Assembly (NCBI RefSeq): GCF_007859915.1
Contig: NZ_SJPM01000002.1
Location: forward strand, 189,346 to 253,345
Origin: Neorhodopirellula pilleata
GTDB taxonomy: Bacteria > Planctomycetota > Planctomycetia > Pirellulales > Pirellulaceae
Length of the DNA: 64,000 nt
Reading direction: 5' to 3'
The notes beneath the pieces are model-generated. The model searched no databases and was not told the origin of the DNA. It saw nothing but the letters and a program-made list of their open reading frames with translations. The translations under genes were made by a program, and so were the position numbers. Below are positions 1 through 6,834 of the stretch, piece by piece. Each line of letters begins with the position of its first letter. Position 1 is the first letter of the stretch.

Positions 1-140
1 GAGAGTCGCTGGCGAACTGCAGCGGGAAAGAAGAGCCCGAGTGGATTGGGGCTGCTGTTATTGCTATACTTGGACATCGAAAGTTTCCTGTAACAGGAGG
101 AGTTGATGAGCTGTCCACAGCGAACAGGAGGGCGCGCGCC

Positions 141-155
141 GGGGTCAGACGCGGG
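141..155. repeat. REP-like core motif upstream of the transposase
   Basis: A GGGGTCAGACGCGGG stretch lies about 75 bases before the HUH transposase start. Its last 14 bases recur exactly at 17007-17020, and the GGGTCAGACC core recurs in the long palindrome at 6707-6802. RAYT-family transposases are known to sit next to the palindromic REP sequences they act on, so this may be part of the cognate REP family. The rest of 1-227 shows no gene. Confidence 0.4.
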
Positions 156-227
156 ATTCGGGATTGACGGACGGGTTTGTTCGCTCCAAACTTACCGCTT
201 TTGGGATCGAGCCTGTCTGGGGGAGAA

Positions 228-1202
228 ATGCCTCGTCTACCACGACTGCAGTACGAAAATGCGATCTACCACATCGTGACCCGGGGTGATGGCAGGCGAA
301 GGTTGTTCCTTGACGAAGGGCACTACCAACGCTTCACCAAGGGACTCCAAGAGCAGGTGGACCGATGCGGCTGGCAGGTCATCGCGTATTGCTGGATGCC
401 GAACCATATCCATGCCCTGATCCGGACGCCCCAGCCGAATCTTTCCCGCGGAATGCAGCATTGGCTCAGCGGCTACGCGAACTGGTACGCAAAGCGAAAT
501 CAACGCACCGGGCACCTTTACCAAGGACGGTACAAGGCGTTCCCTGTCGAGGACGAAGGGTACTACTGGAATTTGAGTCGGTACATTCACCTCAATCCTT
601 GCAATGGGGGGAAGCCGTTAGTCGAGACGCCGGAGCGGTATCCGCACAGCAGTTACGCGGGATACGCACGAAAAACTCGACGAGTCGATTGGATCGACTA
701 TGACCAGCACCACCGGTATTGGAAGGCCCGCCATGGTGGTGACCCCGAATCGGCCTACCGGCAATTTGTCAAAGCGGGCATGCTCAACCCGGTTGATCCA
801 ACCGTCGATCGATTGAAGAATTGGGTTTACGGTGGAGAGAAGTTTCTGAGAAAGATGGTCGAGCTCGCGAACCGTGAAGACGAATCAATCGAAGTTCGGC
901 AGAGCATCCGCAAGGCGAAGCAAACCGTCGAAGCGATCGTTGCGGCAACGGCGCGAGAGTACGGGGTCGAGCCAGAGGACTATCAAGGATTTCGCAGCAT
1001 TGCCCCCGGTCGCGATGTGGCGGCCTATTTGTGTCGCCGCCACACGACGGCAACGTTGGCGGAGTTGTCGAGTACCTTTGGCTTAACCCACCGCGACAGC
1101 TCGGGGGACTTGGTCAGACGCGCTCGAAGTGCCCGCGAGCAGAATCCGAAGATTGACCGTCGAATACGCAAGATCGAGAAACGCTTGAGCCTAAATCCCT
1201 AG
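228..1202 (+). CDS. REP-associated tyrosine transposase (RAYT, IS200-like HUH family)
   Basis: This is a 324-aa single-strand DNA transposase of the Y1/HUH family. The N-terminal domain opens with the typical YHIVTRGDGRR, then has the metal-binding HUH motif in WMPNHIHALIR and the family signature RYIHLNP. The C-terminal third (AAYLCRRHTTATLAELSSTFG) resembles the DnaA-like helix-turn-helix found in one RAYT subfamily, probably for binding REP hairpins. An upstream in-frame start at 177 exists, but the ATG at 228 has a GGGAGAA ribosome-binding site and starts where the family starts. No flanking IS ends are visible, which fits a domesticated RAYT rather than an insertion sequence. Candidate targets are the GGGTCAGAC palindromes elsewhere in the window. 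Confidence 0.9.
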   Translation: MPRLPRLQYENAIYHIVTRGDGRRRLFLDEGHYQRFTKGLQEQVDRCGWQVIAYCWMPNHIHALIRTPQPNLSRGMQHWLSGYANWYAKRNQRTGHLYQGRYKAFPVEDEGYYWNLSRYIHLNPCNGGKPLVETPERYPHSSYAGYARKTRRVDWIDYDQHHRYWKARHGGDPESAYRQFVKAGMLNPVDPTVDRLKNWVYGGEKFLRKMVELANREDESIEVRQSIRKAKQTVEAIVAATAREYGVEPEDYQGFRSIAPGRDVAAYLCRRHTTATLAELSSTFGLTHRDSSGDLVRRARSAREQNPKIDRRIRKIEKRLSLNP

Positions 1203-1410
1203 TCTGGCCGCCCCGAAGCCATTGCTCAATCATCCCGAAGGGATGCAAGCCGTTAGACACAGGCGTCATCCGGTGGCATTCGCTTCGCTCGACCACCGGC
1301 TACTGGCGATGAACTCGGTTATCAAACCGCCGCGTTCGGGAAAGTGGCTGTTTATCTGTTCTCGAGTGACCACGGGGCTCAATTCCCATTCGGAAAATCA
1401 AAACCCTGAC
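1203..1410. other. intergenic, no gene seen
   Basis: This is the short space between the convergent transposase and binding-protein genes. I see no convincing ORF or strong terminator. The reading frame past the binding-protein stop was checked for missing protein sequence and none was recognised. Confidence 0.5.
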
Positions 1411-2538
1411 CTACTCGGCCAGGATGTCCGGGATCGGCTGACCGGATAGTTCGTCGATGATGCCTTGGCTGCGTTCTTGTGCATTGAGGACTTCCATCTT
1501 GCCGACGAATAGCATCACTTCGCCGCCATCGGGGATGGCTTCTTGGATCAACTTTCCGGCGGCCCGACCGGCCAAGTAGTTGCTCGTGCCGAGATAAAAT
1601 TTTCGTTGCGATGCCGGCGCGTCGCTGTCTTGGCAAATCACCGTCGTCGCTTGGCAGGCTTCGTTGATCATGCCGACTTGATTTTCCGGATCGATGGGGC
1701 TGATCGCGATGCCGTCGATCCCCGCCGCGACGTTCGATTCAAGAAACCGTTTTTGTTCTTCGATCGAACCGGAGGAGGGCATCTGCACATCGACTTGGCA
1801 TCCGAATTGTTCGGCCGCTCGTCGGCAACCGGCATCGGCAAGCGTCCAGAACGGATCGAGCGAATTGGTGATGTAGGCGACCCGCTTGCCCGCCCCGTCG
1901 ATCTTGACATCGTCGCCATCGGCCAACAGTGGTCCGTTGCCCGACTTCATCGCTTCGATATCAGCGGCGAACTCGTTGACATTCTCCGACGTGATCGTTC
2001 GGTGGGGAATGATGATCATACCGGAGTCGGGCACATCGACTTGGCCGCCGGTCGCCAAAGTCGTCAACCACTGCACCGATCGGTAACCAAACGCGTAAGG
2101 TTGTTGAACAATCGTTCCGTAGACGTTTCCGTCGCGGATTCCGGCGAGGGTATCGGGATGCTCATCGAACCCGACGACGGCGACCTTGCCCATCGCGTCG
2201 CTGCTCCGCAGCGCGGCCAAAATCATCGGCGTGTTCTGGCTCCATAGTCCGACGAGGCAGGCCACATCGGGGTGCCGAAGCAACGTGGTTTCGGCGTTCT
2301 CTTTGGCTTTGGAATTGTCCTGATTGTCGGTCAAGATCCCCAAAACGGTGTACTTACCCGCTTTGCGAGGAAAGCTGGACGAATCCGTCGAAGGAGCCGA
2401 CGAATCGCCCACGGCCACGCCTGATCCATCGGTTCCGGTGGGCGCGGTCGCCGCAGACGTCCCCGAACGATTGCATCCCGAACCACACAACAACAAGCAA
2501 ACTGACAAAACGAGCCAGCGGGGGATCGAAAAACGCAT
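1411..2538 (-). CDS. sugar-binding lipoprotein (ribose-binding type) with circularly permuted lobes
   Basis: This 375-aa exported lipoprotein starts at MRFSIPRWLV, with a signal peptide ending in a lipobox (LLCGSGC). It belongs to the type 1 periplasmic binding fold used for ribose-like sugars. Its order is unusual. The part that is normally C-terminal (KYTVLGILTDNQDNSKAKEN to VQWLTTLATGG, about 1969-2355) comes first. The part that is normally N-terminal (KRVAYITNSLDPFWTLADAG to QERSQGIIDELSG, about 1411-1887) comes last, and the protein stops just after it. A linker of roughly 25 residues joins the two. No ABC ATPase or permease gene is adjacent, so it is an orphan here. An earlier in-frame start at 2622 would put 28 unlikely residues before the signal peptide. 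Identity of the fold is secure; the sugar is unknown. Confidence 0.85.
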   Translation of the reverse strand: MRFSIPRWLVLSVCLLLCGSGCNRSGTSAATAPTGTDGSGVAVGDSSAPSTDSSSFPRKAGKYTVLGILTDNQDNSKAKENAETTLLRHPDVACLVGLWSQNTPMILAALRSSDAMGKVAVVGFDEHPDTLAGIRDGNVYGTIVQQPYAFGYRSVQWLTTLATGGQVDVPDSGMIIIPHRTITSENVNEFAADIEAMKSGNGPLLADGDDVKIDGAGKRVAYITNSLDPFWTLADAGCRRAAEQFGCQVDVQMPSSGSIEEQKRFLESNVAAGIDGIAISPIDPENQVGMINEACQATTVICQDSDAPASQRKFYLGTSNYLAGRAAGKLIQEAIPDGGEVMLFVGKMEVLNAQERSQGIIDELSGQPIPDILAE

Positions 2539-2658
2539 CGTGAACCTAATGACCAACGGGGACGAAATAGAGGACGTGACAGATTGGATGATCACACGGG
2601 GCGATCGATCCAGTGCCATCAATTTATCATCTTATTCGTCGGCGTTGGTGATCCGAAG

Positions 2659-2731
2659 TGGTTAGAGGCGGGCTCGAACCGCCGACACCGGCCTTTTCAG
2701 GGCCGTGCTCTACCAACTGAGCTATCTAACC
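2659..2731 (-). tRNA. tRNA-Phe (GAA)
   Basis: Read on the minus strand, the 73-base gene has a 7-bp acceptor stem (GGTTAGA with TCTAACC), a D arm GCTC-AGTTGGTA-GAGC and an anticodon loop CTGAAAA giving anticodon GAA. The T arm contains GGTTCGAGCC. The CCA end is not encoded; the bases after the discriminator A are CTT. Confidence 0.96.
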
Positions 2732-2845
2732 TCGATGGTGGACGCTTTTTTGCTGCGTCAAACTAAAAACTACGCTATCATATGGGTTCGCGTCAATTGG
2801 CCCCCGCGACAATCTCATCTCAAAGTTCTCAAAAAATAACTCACC

Positions 2846-3874
2846 ATGGGCACGGTAGCTCCCCCTGATTCTGAATTTCAGCCGAATTCCCAGGCGGACG
2901 CGGTTTCTGACGATATGTCCGGGGATGATCCGCATTCATCCGGCTCGGGTGTGAATGTTCGCGATAAGAAGAAGGCGAATCAGGATCTAACCCCGGCTCA
3001 GCGAAAACGGCTCGAAGAGCGAGAAAAACTTCGAACCAGTTCTTTCGATGCGGTGACCTCGTTTTTCATGGCGACGATCCTCTTTTTGGGGGTTTTCGTT
3101 TTCATGTTGTTCGTGGTGTGGTTGACGATGCGGATGCCTGAACGGGTCAAGCCGATCGCCCCGATCATCGAAAACGCTGCCGGACGGGCTGATAATGCCG
3201 AAGGTTTCGAGCGAGATTTCGAGCCCCCTGGTGCCGAAGAAGTCGAAGAACTGATGGAACCGACGCTTCAGGACACGATCGAAGCGGTCACCGAAGCGGT
3301 CTCGAGTGTCGCGGCGTCACTCGACACGATGAACACGAACGCCTCGGCGAGCACCTCGGGCACCGGAAAAGGCGACTCCCGTCCGCCGGGGCCCGAAGGC
3401 GAAGGCGAAGACATTGTCCCACGATTCGAGCGATGGCAATTGAACTTTTCGTCCAAAGGCATTCAGCCCTACGCCCAACAGCTCGATTTTTACGAGATCG
3501 AATTGGGCACTCTCGGTGGCGGGGTCCAAGGTGTTGACTACGCTAGTAACCTCTCGGGCAGCCCCAAGAAACGGCACAACGACGACAGCGCCGGAGAAAA
3601 ACGACTGTATTTCATGTGGGCGTCGGCTAGTCCGCTGAAGGATTTTGACATTCAATTGCTGGGCAAGGCGGGGATCAATACCGGCGGGCGACAAATTCTC
3701 AAGTTCATCCCGCCGAACCTGGAAAATCAACTGGCAAGAACCGAATTGGATTACGCCATGGCCAAGGGCTACAACAGCGTCACCCAGATCGCCAAAACCA
3801 TCTTCATGAGCAAATCCTCCGGCAACGGATACGCTTTTGAAGTGACCGAACAACGTTATCGAAAAGGCAAGTAA
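2846..3874 (+). CDS. single-span membrane protein, TonB-like topology, first gene of the ExbBD cluster
   Basis: This 342-aa protein has a hydrophilic N-terminus of about 70 residues, one strong transmembrane helix at about 70-95 (FFMATILFLGVFVFMLFVVW), an acidic Ser/Thr-rich stretch at about 105-185, and a C-terminal folded domain. The predicted topology is short cytoplasmic tail, one span and long periplasmic domain, which is how TonB and TolA partners of ExbBD are built. There is no sequence match I recognise to TonB itself. It lies directly upstream of ExbB on the same strand, with 51 bases between. Its role as the force-transmitting partner is inferred from topology and position only. Confidence 0.8.
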   Translation: MGTVAPPDSEFQPNSQADAVSDDMSGDDPHSSGSGVNVRDKKKANQDLTPAQRKRLEEREKLRTSSFDAVTSFFMATILFLGVFVFMLFVVWLTMRMPERVKPIAPIIENAAGRADNAEGFERDFEPPGAEEVEELMEPTLQDTIEAVTEAVSSVAASLDTMNTNASASTSGTGKGDSRPPGPEGEGEDIVPRFERWQLNFSSKGIQPYAQQLDFYEIELGTLGGGVQGVDYASNLSGSPKKRHNDDSAGEKRLYFMWASASPLKDFDIQLLGKAGINTGGRQILKFIPPNLENQLARTELDYAMAKGYNSVTQIAKTIFMSKSSGNGYAFEVTEQRYRKGK

Positions 3875-3880
3875 GTCCTC

Positions 3881-3908
3881 TTCAATCTTCAATCTTCAAT
3901 CTTCAATC
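3881..3908. repeat. four tandem 7-bp TTCAATC repeats before exbB
   Basis: TTCAATC is repeated four times without interruption, ending 17 bases before the TTG start of the ExbB gene. Seven-base arrays sit in the same position in front of hisF (31004-31035), and related ones precede groES and fmdB. Slipped-strand length changes here would alter the spacing of the 5' leader. Confidence 0.8.
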
Positions 3909-3925
3909 AATTCGGGAACTGAACA

Positions 3926-4636
3926 TTGTTTCTCTTAGCTGCGGCTGACCTCTACACCCTGATTTCGAACTCGACGTACGGTGCCCTCGCGATTGTCGCT
4001 TTGTGGGGTCTGTATCAAATTGTGATCGTCTGGACGCGGGTCGCCCAGAAACGCTTCAAGACCGAGGAGGAGCAGGACACTTTCATGGACGATTGCGAAC
4101 AAATGCTTCAAGTCGGCGATTTCGAAGGCGTCGAAGAATATTGTGCCGGCGACACCCGGGCGATTCCGCAGATGATGCACATGGCGATCGACAACCGCCG
4201 CCATGGTTTTCGCCGAGCCCGCCAGATCATGATGGACCGGTTTCAACGCGACGTGATGAGTGATTTGGAGTATCGGCTCAGTTGGGTTAGCACCGTGATC
4301 AAAAGCGCTCCCATGATCGGGCTGTTCGGGACGGTGTTCGGGATGATGGGTGCGTTTAAGACGCTCGCGACGGCCGAATCGGTCGAGCCATCGTTGCTCG
4401 CCGGTGACATTCAAGTCGCGCTCGTGACGACGGCCAGCGGTTTGGCGATCGCGATTCCGTTGATGATTTTGGTCGCGAGCGTGAACATCCGAATCGCCAA
4501 GATGGAAGATCTCGTCGGCTCAGGCTTGATGCGATTCTTCGATGCGTTCAAGGGCGGCTTGGCACTCGAGGAGTCCGGTCAAGCGGTCGCGCCGGCTGCC
4601 AAAGAGGAAGCGTACGCCGAAGCCGTTTCAAGCTAA
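3926..4636 (+). CDS. exbB: MotA/TolQ/ExbB proton-channel protein
   Basis: This 236-aa inner-membrane protein is of the MotA/TolQ/ExbB family, which forms a proton-conducting pentamer around an ExbD dimer. There are three hydrophobic segments: about 18-36, about 123-145 (SAPMIGLFGTVFGMMGAF, with the family's G-rich motif), and about 160-185 (ALVTTASGLAIAIPLMILVA). A cytoplasmic loop rich in charged residues lies between the first two. The start is a TTG preceded by a 7-bp repeat array and only a weak GGGA ribosome-binding site; no better start is visible. It is followed by three ExbD genes. Confidence 0.92.
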   Translation: MFLLAAADLYTLISNSTYGALAIVALWGLYQIVIVWTRVAQKRFKTEEEQDTFMDDCEQMLQVGDFEGVEEYCAGDTRAIPQMMHMAIDNRRHGFRRARQIMMDRFQRDVMSDLEYRLSWVSTVIKSAPMIGLFGTVFGMMGAFKTLATAESVEPSLLAGDIQVALVTTASGLAIAIPLMILVASVNIRIAKMEDLVGSGLMRFFDAFKGGLALEESGQAVAPAAKEEAYAEAVSS

Positions 4637-4758
4637 GCCTCCCACATCGTGGCGGCACCGCCCGCCTCAAACCATCGCGGGTCCGCCTGCGTAGAAACAG
4701 GCTGTCGATTTTCGCCAGTCGTTACCGTGACGAACCTTCATTTCATTGAGACACGCAA

Positions 4759-5226
4759 TTGAACGACGACGATGACGAAGAAATGGTACCGGCGCGTGCC
4801 AAACGGGAAGAGGAGGAGATGGACATCACGCCGATGATCGACATCACGTTCCTGCTGCTGATTTTCTTCGTCGTTGCGTCAAAGATGGACCCCACCCAAA
4901 CCGGCAAGATTCCTGACGCCGAAAACGGCTTGGCGATCTCGGCCAAAGACTCCGCAGTGATCTTCATCGAACCGATCGGGAAAGACAAAGTCGTGTTGAA
5001 ACGGCGTGACGGTAGTGAATTCAGCAGTGACGAAGAAGCTCAAGCGAGCGAGATCGTCGAATACATCACCAACGAACTCGAAAAATCCATCAGCAAAAAC
5101 AAAGACCAAGTCATGTTGCTCGGTGACGGCGAGGTCAAGGTCTCCGACGTCACCCGAGTCCAAAAGATCATCGGCGACGAATTCCAAGAAATGGAATTCA
5201 CTTATATCGCCGTCAAAGAGCAGTGA
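4759..5226 (+). CDS. exbD: ExbD/TolR family protein 1
   Basis: This 155-aa single-span protein has an acidic N-terminus, then EMDITPMIDITFLLLIFF. That segment carries the aspartate that in ExbD/TolR/MotB proteins lines the proton path. A periplasmic domain follows. The TTG start at 4759 is used because it includes the charged N-terminus; an in-frame ATG at 4783 is a plausible alternative. It is the most divergent of the three copies, with VVASKMDP after the span where the other two have MVTASFS. It probably pairs with the upstream ExbB. Confidence 0.9.
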   Translation: MNDDDDEEMVPARAKREEEEMDITPMIDITFLLLIFFVVASKMDPTQTGKIPDAENGLAISAKDSAVIFIEPIGKDKVVLKRRDGSEFSSDEEAQASEIVEYITNELEKSISKNKDQVMLLGDGEVKVSDVTRVQKIIGDEFQEMEFTYIAVKEQ

Positions 5227-5248
5227 ACTAACTTCCAACGAACCAACG

Positions 5249-6103
5249 ATGTCAATTCAAGTCCAGTGCGAACATTGCGGAGCGAAGCGGAAGGTCAACG
5301 AACGGTTGGCCGGGCGCACCATTCGTTGCCCCGGATGCGAACAAGCGCTGACCATCCCGAAGCCGGCCCCGGTAGCCAGCGCGACTCCCGTTGCTCGAAA
5401 CGCTCAAAACGAGTTGGCCTCGGACGAGGCGATGGAGGTCGAACCGGTCTACATTCCTGATCCGGTCTCGTCGACCTCGGTGGTCAATGGCTCCGCCGTC
5501 ACGGCTTCATCGGCCAACGGCCGAGTCGCGAGCGGCAAGATGACGTCCGACCGAGGAATTCCTGGGGCCGGAACCGCCGTCGCGACGCCGCCATCGGTGG
5601 CAATGGCACCTCGGATTGACACGCCCGAACCGATAAAAAAAGACGACGAAGATGACGATCTCGTCCCGCCGCGCAAGAAACGCGAAGACGGCGAGTTGGA
5701 CATGACTCCGATGGTCGACGTGACGTTCTTGTTGCTGATTTTCTTTATGGTGACGGCCAGCTTCAGCTTGCAAAAATCGATTCAAATGCCGCGTCAATCT
5801 TCGGATCTGCCCAGCATGTCGAACGTCGAAGAAGAAACCGAAGAACTCGACCCGGTCGAATTGGAAATCGACGAATCAGGTGCCTTCTTGGTCCTCGCTC
5901 CGGAATGGGAACGCGAGACACCCGGAAAACAAAATCTCATCACGGCGCTGAAGGAATCCATCGGTGACAACCGGGACGGAATGAAGCTGGACATCAAGGT
6001 TCACGAAAACGCCAAACTACAAATGCTCGTCGACGGAATGGATGCGGGTACCATCGCCGGATTCACTCAAATCCAAGTCACCGAAGTCGACGGATTCGAT
6101 TGA
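5249..6103 (+). CDS. exbD: ExbD/TolR family protein 2 with N-terminal zinc ribbon
   Basis: This 284-aa protein starts at ATG 5249. Residues 1-35 form a small Cys4 zinc ribbon (CEHC at about 5-8 and CPGC at about 27-30), then come about 110 residues of low-complexity linker. An ExbD core follows (DMTPMVDVTFLLLIFFMV, with the proton-path Asp), then a periplasmic domain (VELEIDESGAF to GTIAGFTQIQV). A typical ExbD is about 140 aa, so the extra 140 residues and the cytosolic zinc ribbon are unusual. The reading frame stays open upstream to 5006, but that part overlaps ExbD 1 out of frame and looks non-coding. Its core is very close to ExbD 3. Confidence 0.92.
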   Translation: MSIQVQCEHCGAKRKVNERLAGRTIRCPGCEQALTIPKPAPVASATPVARNAQNELASDEAMEVEPVYIPDPVSSTSVVNGSAVTASSANGRVASGKMTSDRGIPGAGTAVATPPSVAMAPRIDTPEPIKKDDEDDDLVPPRKKREDGELDMTPMVDVTFLLLIFFMVTASFSLQKSIQMPRQSSDLPSMSNVEEETEELDPVELEIDESGAFLVLAPEWERETPGKQNLITALKESIGDNRDGMKLDIKVHENAKLQMLVDGMDAGTIAGFTQIQVTEVDGFD

Positions 6104-6201
6104 GGCAAGACAATTTTCTTTGGCTTCGTTACGGGACCGCATCGCTGCGTTCTACAGCCGATTTGCTACTTATTCACACTTTTCAACGAATCAGTCCAAC
6201 C

Positions 6202-6693
6202 ATGTCCGAATCCCTTTCACCCGATGACGAAGTCCCTCGGCGATCGACTCGTCCTGCGGGTGACTTGGATATGACGCCGATGGTCGACGTGACGTTCTTA
6301 CTGCTGATCTTTTTCATGGTCACGGCCAGCTTTTCGATGCAACGATCGATCCAAATGCCGCGTCAAACTTCCGAACAACCCTCTCCTTCGCCGGTCGATT
6401 CGGACCCGATCGACCGTGAAACGATTGAACTGGAAATCGACGAATCAGGTGCGTTCTTGGTGCTATCGAAAGATTGGCAACGTGAACCGATCGGAAAGCA
6501 GAATTTGGTGAGCACGTTCAAAGAAGCGGTCGGCAACCGACGCGATCCGTTGAAACTGGATATCAAGGTTCACGAGGATGCGAAGTTGCAGCGACTCGTC
6601 GATGGAATGGACGCGGGGACCCTCGCCGGAATCACCGATATTCAAATTCGTCTGCTTCATGAAACGTCGACTCGGTTGGCGATCCGCGATTAA
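6202..6693 (+). CDS. exbD: ExbD/TolR family protein 3
   Basis: This 163-aa protein has the same core as ExbD 2: DMTPMVDVTFLLLIFFMV, then MQRSIQMPRQTSEQP, LELEIDESGAFLVLS and KLDIKVHEDAKLQ. It lacks the zinc ribbon and linker. The close match suggests a local duplication, after which one copy gained or lost the N-terminal extension. The start at ATG 6202 gives a normal ExbD length. A hairpin-forming palindrome follows at 6707-6802. Confidence 0.92.
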   Translation: MSESLSPDDEVPRRSTRPAGDLDMTPMVDVTFLLLIFFMVTASFSMQRSIQMPRQTSEQPSPSPVDSDPIDRETIELEIDESGAFLVLSKDWQREPIGKQNLVSTFKEAVGNRRDPLKLDIKVHEDAKLQRLVDGMDAGTLAGITDIQIRLLHETSTRLAIRD

Positions 6694-6706
6694 CGACCGG
6701 CTAGAG

Positions 6707-6802
6707 GCCTATCTGAAAAGGGGTCTGACCCTCTCCGGCAAGGCCAAAAAACTAACGAAAACCGACTCGCCTCCAAAGGGTCAGACCCCTTTTCAGATAG
6801 GC
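6707..6802. repeat. 26-bp perfect inverted repeat (REP-like hairpin)
   Basis: Arms 6707-6732 and 6777-6802 are perfect reverse complements over 26 bases, separated by 44 bases. Each arm holds GGGGTCTGACCC/GGGTCAGACCCC next to an AAAAGG/CCTTTT block. The GGGTCAGAC core is shared with the sequence upstream of the RAYT transposase (141-155) and with 17007-17020. It lies inside the ExbBD cluster, between exbD 3 and the propeller gene, where it could also act as a partial terminator or an mRNA stabiliser. Confidence 0.9.
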
Positions 6803-6834
6803 ACTTTTCATCCATTGCCAAACATTCTTTTCTT

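Noticed and set aside
1379..1636. Out-of-frame ORF at the end of the binding-protein gene, considered as a frameshifted missing part
   Set aside because: It is Arg-rich shadow sequence and does not match any part of the binding-protein fold.
5006..5248. N-terminal extension of ExbD 2
   Set aside because: It overlaps ExbD 1 in another frame and is Ser/Lys-rich shadow sequence.
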